From NCBI RefSeq assembly GCF_020614395.1, contig NZ_CP085324.1:439564-503563 (forward strand): 64,000 bases of DNA. The letters are read 5' to 3'. Positions within the stretch are counted from its first letter, which is position 1; every line of letters starts with the position of its first letter. Origin of the DNA: Salarchaeum japonicum. GTDB taxonomy: Archaea > Halobacteriota > Halobacteria > Halobacteriales > Halobacteriaceae. Below are positions 52,741-61,912 of this stretch, one piece after another. A model generated the notes under the pieces. It ran no database searches. It was not told where the DNA came from and saw only the letters and a list, made by a program, of their open reading frames with translations. The translations under genes were made by a program, and so were the position numbers.

Positions 52741-53577
52741 ATGGCTCGGATTCCGTTCGGTATCTCCCGGCTGGACGACCAGATCGGGGGCGGAGCGCCC
52801 GGCGGGAGCGTCGTCCTGCTCGCGGGCGAAGCGGGTGCCGGCGCGCGCGAGTTCCTGTTCACGAGCGCCGTGATGAACGGCCTCGCGTACAACGACACCG
52901 ACCTCTTCGACCTCCACTACGGCGACGTGGGGCCGGCCGCCGAACTCCCCGAGGAGGTTCACTACGTCTCCTTCACGGCGAGCGGGAACGAACTCCACCG
53001 CGAGGTGTCGCTGACGATGGACGACGACATCGTGGACGCCGGCCTGCAGTCGGTTCGGTTCGAAGACCTCTCGCCCGAGTTCTTCCAGTTGAGTCCGGTG
53101 CCCCGGGAGTGGTACGTCGGGCACACGCGCGCCATCACGGAACTCGGGAAGGACGCGGAGCGCCGCGACGTCATCGAGGCGTTCGCGGACTACCTCGACG
53201 CGAACGCGGAGAACAGCCTCGTGGTCGTGGACTCGCTCACCGACCTCGTGGGCGCGCAGACGGGCGACCTCCCGTTCAGCGACATCGTGTACGCCCTGAA
53301 GGGGTTGCGGAAGGCGGCGCGGTCGTGGAACGGCCTCATCCTCATCCACGTGAGCCAGGAGGCCCTCACCGATGTACAACTCGGGAACCTCGTGACGAGC
53401 GTGGACGGCACCATCCAGTTCGAGTGGGAGACCGGCGGGAACGAGCGCGTGCGGACGATGTTCGTCCGGGAGTTCCGGGGCGTGCTCTCCCAGTTGGAGG
53501 ACGACGACATCATTCGGTTCGAGACGGAGATTCACGAGGCCGGGTTCGACGTGAGCAACGTCCGGAAGATTCGTTGA
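52741..53577 (+). CDS. KaiC/RecA-like protein with non-canonical P-loop
   Basis: 278 aa. RecA fold with GISRLDDQIGGGAPGGSVVLLAGEAGAGAREFLFTS. The Walker A Lys-Thr/Ser is replaced by Ala-Arg (GEAGAGAR), so ATP binding is questionable. The Walker B-type LVVVDSLTDLVG is retained, ending RKIR. Family resembles haloarchaeal 'HTR-like' proteins. 24 nt after the beta-RFAP gene; may be co-transcribed. Confidence 0.7.
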   Translation: MARIPFGISRLDDQIGGGAPGGSVVLLAGEAGAGAREFLFTSAVMNGLAYNDTDLFDLHYGDVGPAAELPEEVHYVSFTASGNELHREVSLTMDDDIVDAGLQSVRFEDLSPEFFQLSPVPREWYVGHTRAITELGKDAERRDVIEAFADYLDANAENSLVVVDSLTDLVGAQTGDLPFSDIVYALKGLRKAARSWNGLILIHVSQEALTDVQLGNLVTSVDGTIQFEWETGGNERVRTMFVREFRGVLSQLEDDDIIRFETEIHEAGFDVSNVRKIR

Positions 53578-53656
53578 CTCTCCCCGACACCTCGCGGCAC
53601 GAATTTTACTATAGCAGTCAAACACGTTAAGGCATCCGCCCGCCAACTAGGGACGA

Positions 53657-54526
53657 ATGCCCGACGGGACGAGTGAGACCACGGGGGAGGTGTCGGTCTC
53701 CGGGGGCGCGGCGAAGTGGCTCGAAGCCCGGGCCGCCGAGTCGAACCTGGACCCCGACGCCTTCCTGATGCGGCTCGTCGCCGCGTTCCGCACCGTCGAG
53801 GAGTCCGGAGAGGTGTCCTTTGCGACCGAGAGCGACCTCGACTCGGTCTCCGAGGAAGTCGAAGCGCTCTCCGGGGACGTGGACTCGCTCGAAGACGACC
53901 TGGACGCGCTCCGGCGCGAGACCGAGGCCGACGTCGAGGACGTGCGCGAGCGCGTGGTGCAGGTCGCGGAGGCGCTCGACGAGACGGCGGACGCCTCCCA
54001 CGACCACCCCGAACTCACCGAACGCATGGACACGGCCGCGGAGACGGTGAAACACCTCCGCGCGGAGACCCGCGCCGTCTCCGAGGAGGTCGAAGACCTC
54101 CGGGAGTGGGCGACCGAGGGGTTCGAGAACTACGAGGACGTCCTCGAATACCTCACGGAGACGACGGAAGACCTGGACGAGAAGGTCGGGACGCTCGCGC
54201 GCGTCCTCGTGGACGTGCGGCGCTCCACGCGCGCGCTCGCCGCCGCGGAGGAGGAGCGCGCCGCCGCGGGCGCGCTGAAGCACATGGCGAACGAACAGGG
54301 CGTCCGCGAGGGCGTCTGCGAGGAGTGCGAGAACGCCGTGGACATCGCGCTCCTCACCGACGCGACGTGTCCGTTCTGTCAGAGCACGTTCTCCGGCGTG
54401 GAGTCCTCGCGGCGCTTCGGGTTGTTCCAGTCCGCGACGCTCACCACGGGCGAACGCCCCGCCCTGGAAGCGCCGGACGTGGAGGACAGCCTCGACGACG
54501 AACTGGAGGAACTCGTCGATGAGTGA
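53657..54526 (+). CDS. long coiled-coil protein with zinc ribbon
   Basis: 289 aa. N-terminal CopG-like or short helical part (GGAAKWLEARAAESNLDPDAFLMRLVAAF), a long coiled coil (about 55-200) and a zinc ribbon CEECENAVDIALLTDATCPFCQ. Possibly a structural or chromosome-associated protein. ATGA-type overlap (8 nt) with the next gene. Confidence 0.7.
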   Translation: MPDGTSETTGEVSVSGGAAKWLEARAAESNLDPDAFLMRLVAAFRTVEESGEVSFATESDLDSVSEEVEALSGDVDSLEDDLDALRRETEADVEDVRERVVQVAEALDETADASHDHPELTERMDTAAETVKHLRAETRAVSEEVEDLREWATEGFENYEDVLEYLTETTEDLDEKVGTLARVLVDVRRSTRALAAAEEERAAAGALKHMANEQGVREGVCEECENAVDIALLTDATCPFCQSTFSGVESSRRFGLFQSATLTTGERPALEAPDVEDSLDDELEELVDE

Positions 54527-55112
54527 CGACGAGCAGGCGGACGAGCGCCGGGCGGACGACGACCCCGACGTGAACCTCGTGGACGACGCGCCCGGCACGC
54601 GCGAGGACTCGGACGCGGCACGCGAGCGCGAGGCCACCGAGCAGTCCGTGGACGAGGCCGCGCCCGCCGAGCGGGCGTCCGCGGAGCCGACCGCGAGTGA
54701 AGAGTCGGACGACGCGGACGACGATGCGCGGAGCGCACCGCTGTCGGAGCTGGCGACGGGCGTGCGCGAACGCGAGGCGTCCCGGGAGAGCGACCAGGAG
54801 TTCGACGAACTGTTCTCCGAGGTGGACGTGGGCGAACTGGACGGCGAGCAGGCGTGGCGGGACTTGCTCGCGGAGGAGGAGGGCGAACCGCTCGCCATCG
54901 GCGAGCGCGTGCAGACGGACGAGGACAGGGACGTGCGCGTCATCGAGAACCGCACCTGCCACAACTGCCAGTACTTCGGGGAGCCGCCGGAACTCCACTG
55001 CACGCACGAGGGCACCGACATCCGGCGGGTCGTGGACACCGACCACTACGAGGTCGTGGACTGTCCGATGGTCGTGGACGAGGAGGAGTTCGACCTCCCG
55101 GACGCCGAATAA
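54519..55112 (+). CDS. acidic low-complexity protein with C-terminal Cys cluster
   Basis: 197 aa. About 110 highly acidic, disordered residues followed by a compact domain with CHNCQYFGEPPELHCTHEG and CPMVVDEEEF (four Cys and one His, likely zinc). Coupled to the preceding coiled-coil gene by overlap, so both may work together. Function unknown. Confidence 0.7.
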   Translation: MSDDEQADERRADDDPDVNLVDDAPGTREDSDAAREREATEQSVDEAAPAERASAEPTASEESDDADDDARSAPLSELATGVREREASRESDQEFDELFSEVDVGELDGEQAWRDLLAEEEGEPLAIGERVQTDEDRDVRVIENRTCHNCQYFGEPPELHCTHEGTDIRRVVDTDHYEVVDCPMVVDEEEFDLPDAE

Positions 55113-55147
55113 CGAGGATTTTTTCGCCGCCCGCCCGTAGCCGGGGT

Positions 55148-55468
55148 ATGCAGTTCTGCGACGAGTGCGGGTCGATGATGCGCAAGGAGGACGGCGCGAT
55201 GGTGTGTTCGTCGTGCGGGCACAGCGAAGCCCAGGACGAGGAACTCGCGGCGGCGTTCGTCTCGACGGACGCCCAGGACACCTCCGACGTCATCGAGTCC
55301 GACCCCGAGAGCGGCGACGAAGGCAAGCCCACGGCGGAAGTCGAGTGCGACGCCTGCGGGAACGGCACGGCGTGGTACACCATCAAACAGACCGGGTCGG
55401 CGGACGAACCGCCGACGCGCTTCTTCAAGTGCACCGAGTGCGGGCACCGCTGGCGGAGTTACAGTTAG
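55148..55468 (+). CDS. transcription factor S (TFS)
   Basis: 106 aa archaeal TFIIS/RPB9-like protein. N-terminal zinc ribbon CDECGSMM ... CSSCGH and C-terminal ribbon CDACGNGTAWYTIKQTGSADEPPT...CTECGHRWRSYS. The catalytic acidic pair of TFIIS (DE) is replaced by AD in the tip region, as usual for one class of archaeal TFS; the other class induces RNA cleavage. It helps backtracked RNA polymerase. Confidence 0.93.
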   Translation: MQFCDECGSMMRKEDGAMVCSSCGHSEAQDEELAAAFVSTDAQDTSDVIESDPESGDEGKPTAEVECDACGNGTAWYTIKQTGSADEPPTRFFKCTECGHRWRSYS

Positions 55469-56316
55469 GCGATGAGGAGCCAGGCGGCGAACACGGCGAC
55501 GCCGCCGGCGAGCACGCTGACGACGGCGTGTTTGCGGAGGCGGTCGAGGGTGTGGTGGGCGTGGTCGTCGAGGTCGGCGGCGTCGTGGATTTCGCTCCCG
55601 ACCTCACAGCGGGGGAGGAAGTCCATGGCGATGTGGAGGAAGATGCCGGCGGCGAACCCGAAGACGATTCCCCTGAACTCGGGGCTGGCGGGTATCTGGA
55701 GCGCGCTGGCGGCGATGGCGGCGATGCCGACGCCGGCGGCGGGGAGGAGGAGCATGCTGAGGGGGCGGCCGTTGCGGCGGAGGCGGCCGGCGGCGGCGTA
55801 GCCCGCGGGGCCTTTGTGGGAGACGATTGCGAGGCCGAGCAGAAGGCCGAGGTCGGGCATGGAGCCGTAGATGATGCCGATGATCGCGCCGGCGGAGAGC
55901 GCGTGCGCGGCGATTTGTGCGGTGGTCGTGTCCAGGGGGAGGTCGCGGTGGGTGAGTTCGTGGCCGACGGTGTGCGCGGCGAACCCGGCGAGGATGCCGG
56001 CGGCGATGCCGAACCCGCCGAACTTGGGGTGTTGGCCGATGGCTTGCGGGACGATGAACGCGGCGGCGCTGGCTATCATCGCGCCGGCGGAGAGGCCGTA
56101 CCCCCAGACGAGCGCGGTGGGGTTGCTGGAGGGGGCGCGGTAGCCGACGGCGGCGAACCCGAGCATCCCGACGAAGGCGACCCAGGAGATGCCGAGTAGT
56201 TTGTACGATTCGGCGGTGACGGCGTACGCGGACGCGGCGAGGAACGCGAGGACGCTGAGCGCGCCGAGCACGACCGCCGGACGATAGTTGTGATTCGAGG
56301 TGGCTCCGGAACTCAT
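55465..56316 (-). CDS. ZIP-family metal transporter
   Basis: 283 aa, about eight hydrophobic segments. Metal-binding motifs AAHTVGHELTHRDLP in TM4 and AIVSHKGPAGYAAAG in TM5. A His-rich acidic loop HDAADLDDHAHHT lies near the C-terminus. Imports Zn or Fe/Mn. Promoter region with direct repeats just upstream suggests metal control. Confidence 0.88.
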   Translation of the reverse strand: MSSGATSNHNYRPAVVLGALSVLAFLAASAYAVTAESYKLLGISWVAFVGMLGFAAVGYRAPSSNPTALVWGYGLSAGAMIASAAAFIVPQAIGQHPKFGGFGIAAGILAGFAAHTVGHELTHRDLPLDTTTAQIAAHALSAGAIIGIIYGSMPDLGLLLGLAIVSHKGPAGYAAAGRLRRNGRPLSMLLLPAAGVGIAAIAASALQIPASPEFRGIVFGFAAGIFLHIAMDFLPRCEVGSEIHDAADLDDHAHHTLDRLRKHAVVSVLAGGVAVFAAWLLIA

Positions 56317-56319
56317 TCA

Positions 56320-56352
56320 TTAACAACATTGGGAGTTGGGTTATTAACATTG
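56320..56352. promoter_or_regulatory. direct repeat upstream of ZIP transporter
   Basis: On the minus strand CAATGTTAATAA and CAATGTTGTTAA are spaced 21 bp, two helical turns. The first overlaps a TATA-like element about 29 nt before the ZIP ATG. Candidate operator for a metal-dependent regulator, different from the TTTAGGC box. Confidence 0.5.
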
Positions 56353-56396
56353 TCGATGGCCGCCGGGTAGAAGGCGCTGGCCACCGCACTGTCCGT

Positions 56397-57083
56397 ATGC
56401 GCGTCATCGACATGGACTGGGAGCGCGTCTGCTTCGCCAGCTGGCCCGTCGACCCCGCGCTCGTGGAGCGCTCGCTCCCCGACCGCCTCACCGCCGACAC
56501 CTACGACGGCCGCGCCTACCTCTCCGTCGTCCCGTTCCTCATGGGGCGCGTCCGCCCCCGCCATGCCCCCCGCAGAGTCGGACTGGACTTCGCGGAACTC
56601 AACCTCCGCACGTACGTCGAACACGACGGCGAGCCCGGCATCTACTTCTACAACCTCGACGCCGCCGACCCCGTCGGCGTCGCGCTCGCCCGCACGCTCT
56701 TCAGCCTCCCCTACTACCGCGCCGACACCAACGTCGAGCGCGCGCCCGACGACGGCACCCGCTTCGAGTCCACGCGCACCCACGGCGGCGTCCCCGCCTG
56801 CGAGTTCGCCGCGACCTACCGCCCCACCGAGACCCCCGCGAGGCCCGACTCCGGGAGCCTCACCGAGTGGCTCGTCGAACGCTACCGGTTCTACACTGAG
56901 GGCCGCAGTCGGCTCTGGTACGGCGACGTGGAACACCCGCCCTGGCGGGTCGCGGACGCCACCATCGCGTTCGACGACAACGACCTCTTCGCCGCGAACG
57001 GCTTCGACCACCCCGGCGGCGACCCCCACGTCGCGTACAGCCCCGGCGTCCCCGTCACCGCCCACCACCTCCGCCCCGCGTAG
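56397..57083 (+). CDS. YqjF/DUF2071 family protein
   Basis: 228 aa. MDWERVCFASWPVDPALVERSLPDRLTADTYDGRAYLSVVPFLM and LRTYVEHDGEPGIYFYNLDA with SLPYYRADTNVERA are family signatures. Function not known; DUF2071 members are cytosolic beta-rich proteins. Divergent from ZIP, upstream of the carotenoid operon. Confidence 0.85.
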   Translation: MRVIDMDWERVCFASWPVDPALVERSLPDRLTADTYDGRAYLSVVPFLMGRVRPRHAPRRVGLDFAELNLRTYVEHDGEPGIYFYNLDAADPVGVALARTLFSLPYYRADTNVERAPDDGTRFESTRTHGGVPACEFAATYRPTETPARPDSGSLTEWLVERYRFYTEGRSRLWYGDVEHPPWRVADATIAFDDNDLFAANGFDHPGGDPHVAYSPGVPVTAHHLRPA

Positions 57084-57133
57084 GCCGTCGCGCTGCCTGT
57101 CGTTTTATTGTCCGCGCGCCCCCTCTCTCCGGT

Positions 57134-58597
57134 ATGACTTCCCCCACGTCCGCCGTCGTCGTCGGCGGCGGGTTCGGCGGCCTCTCGACCGCCTGCTACC
57201 TCGCGGACGCCGGCCTCGACGTCACGCTCCTGGAGAAGAACGACCAGCTCGGCGGCCGCGCGAGCGTCCTCGAACGCGACGGCTTCCGGTTCGACATGGG
57301 GCCGTCGTGGTACCTGATGCCGGACGTCTTCGAGTCCTTCTTCGCCGACTTCGGGCACGTCCCCGAGGACTTCTACGACCTCCAGCCGCTCGACCCCCAC
57401 TACAGAATCTTCTTCAAGGACGGCGACCGCGTGGACATGACCGGCGACCTCGACCACGTCCGCTCCGTCTTCGAGTCCTACGAGGCGGGCGCGGGCGACG
57501 CCTTCGAGGACTACCTCGCGAAGAGCGAGCGCAACTACGACGTGGGCATGGAGCACTTCGTCTACGAAGACCGCCCCCGCCTCCGCGACTACCTCTCGCT
57601 CGACGTGGCGCGGAACGCCCGCGGCCTCACCCTCCTCGGGTCGATGGAAGACCACGTCGAGAACTACTTCGAGAACGAGAAACTCAAGCAGATCGTCCAG
57701 TACTCGCTCGTGTTCCTCGGCGGCAGCCCGCAGAATACGCCCGCGCTCTACAACCTCATGACGCACGTGGACTTCAACCTCGGCGTCCACTACCCCGAGG
57801 GCGGGATGCGCGGCGTCGTGAACGGCATCGTCGCCCTCGCCGAGACCCTGGGCGTCACCTTCCACACGGACGCCGCCGTCGAGCGCATCCAGCCTCGCGA
57901 CCCCGGGTTCACCGTCGCCACCGCCGAAAACGAGTACGAGGCCGACGTGGTGGTGAGCGACGCCGACTACGCGCACACCGAACAGGAACTCCTCCCCGCC
58001 CAGTACCGCCAGTTCGACGAGGCCTACTGGGACTCCCGCACCTACGCGCCCTCCGCGTTCCTGCTCTACCTCGGCGTCGAGGGCGACGTTGACCCGCTCG
58101 CCCACCACACGCTCGTCCTCCCCACCGACTGGGACGAACACTTCGCGGAGATATTCGACGACCCCGCGTACCCCGACGACCCCGCCTACTACGTCTGCGT
58201 CCCCTCCGACACCGACGACACCGTCGCGCCCGACGGCCACAGCAACCTCTTCGTCCTCGTCCCAATCGCCCCCGGCCTCGACGACACCCCGGAGATTCGC
58301 GAGGAGTACCGCGACCTCGTCCTCGACGACCTCGCCGAGAACACCGGCGTCGACGTGCGCGACCGCATCGCCGTGGAGGAGTCCTTTTCGGTGAACGACT
58401 TCGCGGAACGCTACAACAGCTACGACGGCACCGCGCTCGGGATGGCGCACACGCTCACCCAGACCGCGCTGTTCCGCCCGCCGCACGCGAGCGAGTCCTG
58501 TGATGGCCTCTACTTCACGGGCGCGAACACCACGCCCGGCATCGGCGTGCCGATGTGCCTCATCTCGGGCGAACTCACCGCCGACTACGTGCTGTAG
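57134..58597 (+). CDS. crtD: carotenoid 3,4-desaturase (CrtD)
   Basis: 487 aa CrtI-type flavoprotein. FAD motif VVVGGGFGGLSTACYLADAG, LGGRASVLERDGFRFDMGPSWY and a C-terminal GLYFTGANTTPGIGVPMCLISGE. Operon with lyeJ and cruF fits the bacterioruberin desaturase CrtD rather than phytoene desaturase. The lyeJ gene starts at the stop codon. Produces C50 carotenoid backbone. Confidence 0.9.
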   Translation: MTSPTSAVVVGGGFGGLSTACYLADAGLDVTLLEKNDQLGGRASVLERDGFRFDMGPSWYLMPDVFESFFADFGHVPEDFYDLQPLDPHYRIFFKDGDRVDMTGDLDHVRSVFESYEAGAGDAFEDYLAKSERNYDVGMEHFVYEDRPRLRDYLSLDVARNARGLTLLGSMEDHVENYFENEKLKQIVQYSLVFLGGSPQNTPALYNLMTHVDFNLGVHYPEGGMRGVVNGIVALAETLGVTFHTDAAVERIQPRDPGFTVATAENEYEADVVVSDADYAHTEQELLPAQYRQFDEAYWDSRTYAPSAFLLYLGVEGDVDPLAHHTLVLPTDWDEHFAEIFDDPAYPDDPAYYVCVPSDTDDTVAPDGHSNLFVLVPIAPGLDDTPEIREEYRDLVLDDLAENTGVDVRDRIAVEESFSVNDFAERYNSYDGTALGMAHTLTQTALFRPPHASESCDGLYFTGANTTPGIGVPMCLISGELTADYVL

Positions 58598-59425
58598 ATG
58601 ACCCTCCGGTACCTCCTCACGCTCTCCCGGCCGCGGTTCTGGCTCTACCTCGCCGGCCCCGTCCTCGTCGGCGCGACCTACGCCGCCGCCGAACTGAGCG
58701 ATCTCACCGCGCCCGTCGTCCTCGCGCTCGCCGCGTACTTCCTCGTGCCCGCGAACGTCTTCCTCTACGGCGTCAACGACATCTTCGACCGCGACGTGGA
58801 CGAACACAACCCCAAGAAGGAGGCGCGAGAAACCCGGTATCGGGGGTCGCGGGACGTGCTCGTCGCCGTCGCCGCCTCAGGGGTTCTGGGACTCGGGACG
58901 TTCGCCGTCACGCCAGCCGTCGCGTGGCCGTGGCTCGCCGGCTTTTTCGCGCTCGCTGTCGCGTACAGCGCGCCCCCCGTCCGCTTCAAGACTACGCCGC
59001 TCCTCGACTCCGCCTCGAACGGCCTCTACGTCCTTCCCGGCGCGGCCGCGTACGCCGCGCTCACCGGCCACCACCCCCCGCTGCTCGCCGTGCTCGGCGG
59101 GTGGCTGTGGACGATGGGGATGCACACCTTCAGCGCCATCCCCGACATCCAGCCCGACCGGGAGGCCGGCATCCAGACCACCGCGACCTGGCTCGGCGAA
59201 CCCCGCACGTACGCGTACTGCGTCGCGGTGTGGGCGCTCGCCGCCGCCGCGTTCGCCCTCCTCGACCCCCGACTCCTCGCCGTCTTCGCCGTCTATCCCG
59301 TCTTCTGCGCGTGGGTCGCGCGCTCCGCCGTGCCGGTCGAGCGCGCGTACTGGTGGTTCCCGTACCTGAACGGACTCGCCGGCATGACGCTCACGCTCGC
59401 CGGCCTCTGGAGGCTCTATGGATAG
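58598..59425 (+). CDS. lyeJ: lycopene elongase / 1,2-hydratase
   Basis: 275 aa UbiA-type prenyltransferase with about eight membrane helices. Both aspartate motifs are present: NDIFDRDVDEHNPKKE and SAIPDIQPDREAGIQT. Adds C5 isoprene units to both ends of lycopene to give dihydrobisanhydrobacterioruberin. Overlaps cruF by 8 nt. Confidence 0.93.
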   Translation: MTLRYLLTLSRPRFWLYLAGPVLVGATYAAAELSDLTAPVVLALAAYFLVPANVFLYGVNDIFDRDVDEHNPKKEARETRYRGSRDVLVAVAASGVLGLGTFAVTPAVAWPWLAGFFALAVAYSAPPVRFKTTPLLDSASNGLYVLPGAAAYAALTGHHPPLLAVLGGWLWTMGMHTFSAIPDIQPDREAGIQTTATWLGEPRTYAYCVAVWALAAAAFALLDPRLLAVFAVYPVFCAWVARSAVPVERAYWWFPYLNGLAGMTLTLAGLWRLYG

Positions 59426-60221
59426 ACGCAGTCTCGAAGCACGGCTGGAGCGCCTCGTCCGCGAGAACCGCTTCACCATCGCCGTCGTCTTCCCGCTCGT
59501 CGGCGCGCTCACGCTCGTCGCGAGCGAGACGGGCGTCCTCCCGCCGCCGCTCGCGTTCAACCCCGCGTTCGTGCTGTTCGGCACGCTCGTGATGCGACTC
59601 CCGCTCGTCGCCGGCTTCCTCCCCCTGGTCGGCCGCCGCGAAGCCGTCGCGCTCGCCGGCCTCACCACCTACACGTACCTCGTGGAGTACGTCGGCGTCC
59701 ACACCGGCCTCCCGTACGGCGAGTTCGAGTACCTCGTCAGCCTCGGCCCGATGCTCGCCGGCGTTCCCGTCGGCCTCCCCGTGTTCTTCTTCCCGCTCGT
59801 CCTGAACGCCTACCTCCTCGTCCTCCTCTTACTCCGCGCGAACACCCCCGGCTGGGTGCGGGTCGCGCTCGCCGTCTTGGTGGTGGTTCTCGGCGACCTC
59901 GTCCTCGACCCCGCCGCCGTCAGCCTCGGGTTCTGGCGGTACGCCGACGGCGGCGTCTACTACGGCGTCCCCGTCTCCAACTACCTCGGCTGGGTGGTCT
60001 CCGCCACCGTCGCCATCGGGTTCGTCGAGTACGCGTTCAGCCCGCGCGCGCTCGCCGAACGACTCTCGCGTTGCGAGTTCATGCTCGACGACCTCGTGAG
60101 CTTCGTCCTGCTCTGGGGACTCGTCAACCTCGTGTACGCGAACTGGATTCCCGCGCTGCTCGCCGGACTCGGCGTGCTGGTGCTCGTCAGAACCGAGCGC
60201 TTCGACTTCCGCGTCCGCTAG
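59418..60221 (+). CDS. cruF: bisanhydrobacterioruberin hydratase
   Basis: 267 aa DUF422/CruF family, about seven membrane segments. Motifs: TYLVEYVGVHTGLPYGEFEY, GVPVGLPVFFFPLVLNAYLLV, DLVLDPAAVSLGFWRY. Adds water to the ends to make bacterioruberin. Last gene of crtD-lyeJ-cruF; overlaps the convergent crtB stop by 4 nt. Confidence 0.93.
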   Translation: MDRRSLEARLERLVRENRFTIAVVFPLVGALTLVASETGVLPPPLAFNPAFVLFGTLVMRLPLVAGFLPLVGRREAVALAGLTTYTYLVEYVGVHTGLPYGEFEYLVSLGPMLAGVPVGLPVFFFPLVLNAYLLVLLLLRANTPGWVRVALAVLVVVLGDLVLDPAAVSLGFWRYADGGVYYGVPVSNYLGWVVSATVAIGFVEYAFSPRALAERLSRCEFMLDDLVSFVLLWGLVNLVYANWIPALLAGLGVLVLVRTERFDFRVR

Positions 60222-61183
60222 AGGGTCGCAATTCCTTCCTCGCGCTCCCGGTCGTCCTCGGGCGCGCCCGCGCGGTCGGCCGGCACCGCGCTCACCGCGT
60301 CGAACACCGCCTCCGGGTCGTCGTTCCGCCACCACCGCCAGCTCGTCTTCGCCGTCACGTACAGCTTCCGCGGGAGGCTGAGACTCGGCGGGTCGGACAG
60401 CACGTCGAACCCGCGTTGCCGGATGAGACGGTGGTGCTCCGCGTACAACACCGCGGCGAGCAGGACGGGAAACTGGCAGTCCCGGGGGAGGTACTTGATG
60501 CCCGCGACGCCCTCCCGGTAGAGCGACTCCGCGCGCGACAGCTCCGACTGGAGCGCGGTCGTCAACCCCTTCGACGACTCGTGGTTCCGGAGCTGGTCAA
60601 TGGTGACGCCGTTCGACCGCAGGCGCTCCATCGGCACGTACACGCGGTCGAGGTCGTCGATGTCCTCTCGCACGTCCCGGATGAAGTTCGTGAGCTGGAA
60701 CGCCTTCCCGAGCGCGCCCGCGTGCGGCAGCGCCGCGTCCGCGTTCTCCCGCTCCGGATCCATCAGGTACACCATCATGTGGCCGACTGACACCGCAGAC
60801 CCCCGCATGTACTCGTCCAGGTCGGCCGCCGTCTCGTACGTCCGCTGTTCGATGTCGGCCTCCATCGCGTCCAGGAACACCTCGACCTCGCCGTCCGGGA
60901 TGCCGTACTCCTCCTTCACGTCCGCGAACGCCGCGAGAACGGGGTCGTCGGGCGTCGCGTCGCCGAGCACGCCCTCGCGGATGCGTTCGAGTTCCGCGCG
61001 CTGCTCGTCGGGCGAGCGGTCTTCGTCGCCGTCCACGACCTCGTCCGCGACGCGGAAGAACCCGTAGAGGACGTACGTCCCGCGTCGCACGCGCTCCGGG
61101 AGGAGGCGGGTCGCGAGGTAGAACGTCTTCCCCGTTCGTCGGTGTATCGACTTCGCCGTCGCGACCTGCTCCCGGGAGACCAT
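60218..61183 (-). CDS. crtB: phytoene synthase
   Basis: 321 aa trans-isoprenyl diphosphate synthase. Two Asp-rich motifs: DEVVDGDED (about 47-55) and DVREDIDDLDRVYVP (about 170-184); substrate-binding TNFIRD just upstream. Joins two GGPP into phytoene. Convergent with cruF; a Bat-type regulator is next to its 3' context. Confidence 0.95.
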   Translation of the reverse strand: MVSREQVATAKSIHRRTGKTFYLATRLLPERVRRGTYVLYGFFRVADEVVDGDEDRSPDEQRAELERIREGVLGDATPDDPVLAAFADVKEEYGIPDGEVEVFLDAMEADIEQRTYETAADLDEYMRGSAVSVGHMMVYLMDPERENADAALPHAGALGKAFQLTNFIRDVREDIDDLDRVYVPMERLRSNGVTIDQLRNHESSKGLTTALQSELSRAESLYREGVAGIKYLPRDCQFPVLLAAVLYAEHHRLIRQRGFDVLSDPPSLSLPRKLYVTAKTSWRWWRNDDPEAVFDAVSAVPADRAGAPEDDREREEGIATL

Positions 61184-61227
61184 TGGTACCTCGAAAACAC
61201 GGCCGCCGGCGACTTAGTTGTGCGGGG

Positions 61228-61866
61228 CTACCGGAGCGCGTTCTCGATGAGGGCGGCGTGCGCGCGCCGCAACCGCTCCGAGAGCGACTGGTCGGAGATG
61301 CCGAGCGTCTCCGCGAGTTCGACCGTCGTCGTGTCCCGCGGCACGTCGTAGAACCCGGCGTCGAGCGCGGCGAGCAGGGTCTCGTGTTGGTCGTCCGTCA
61401 ACCCGAACGCCGCGTTCTCCCGCAGGCCGTCCTTCTGGAGGCTCAGCACTTCGAGCGGGCTGTCCCGGGCCTGACGCTGGTCGCTGAACGCCGCGAGGTC
61501 GTCCTGCGTCTGGAACCGCGTCTCGAACTCCCAGTAGTCGCCGTTCCCGCCCGCCGACAGCACGTGCGCGCCCGCGTCCCGGAGGTCGGCGAACATGCTC
61601 CCGGCGTCGTTCGTCCACGACAGCGAGTACCGTCGGCTGTCCTCGTGCTCGTCCAGCACCGAGAACTCGGAGACGTTCCCGGTCGCGTGCAGTTCCTGTT
61701 CGAACGTCGCGAAGTCGGCGTCCGCGGCTCCTTCGACGTGAATCGACCGCGTCCCCGACTCCAGCGGGACGAGCGGGTCTACGGTGACGCTCACGCCTGC
61801 CGCGCGCGCGGCACGACCGAACGAAATCGCGTCGGAGGGCACGCGAAACGTGAGGAGGACGCTCAT
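61228..61866 (-). CDS. Bat-type HTH transcriptional regulator (HTH-10)
   Basis: 212 aa. N-terminal dimerisation/sensing part (about 1-150) and C-terminal HTH-10 motif FGLTDDQHETLLAALDAGFYDVPRDTTTVELAETLGISDQSLSERLRRA. Family of bacterio-opsin activator Bat. Adjacency to crtB suggests control of carotenoid or opsin genes. Start ATG at 61866; longer frame overlaps next gene. Confidence 0.85.
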   Translation of the reverse strand: MSVLLTFRVPSDAISFGRAARAAGVSVTVDPLVPLESGTRSIHVEGAADADFATFEQELHATGNVSEFSVLDEHEDSRRYSLSWTNDAGSMFADLRDAGAHVLSAGGNGDYWEFETRFQTQDDLAAFSDQRQARDSPLEVLSLQKDGLRENAAFGLTDDQHETLLAALDAGFYDVPRDTTTVELAETLGISDQSLSERLRRAHAALIENALR

Positions 61867-61912
61867 ACGTGCCGTTACACCCGTTCGGGGATAAGCCTGT
61901 TCGCCTACGAAC

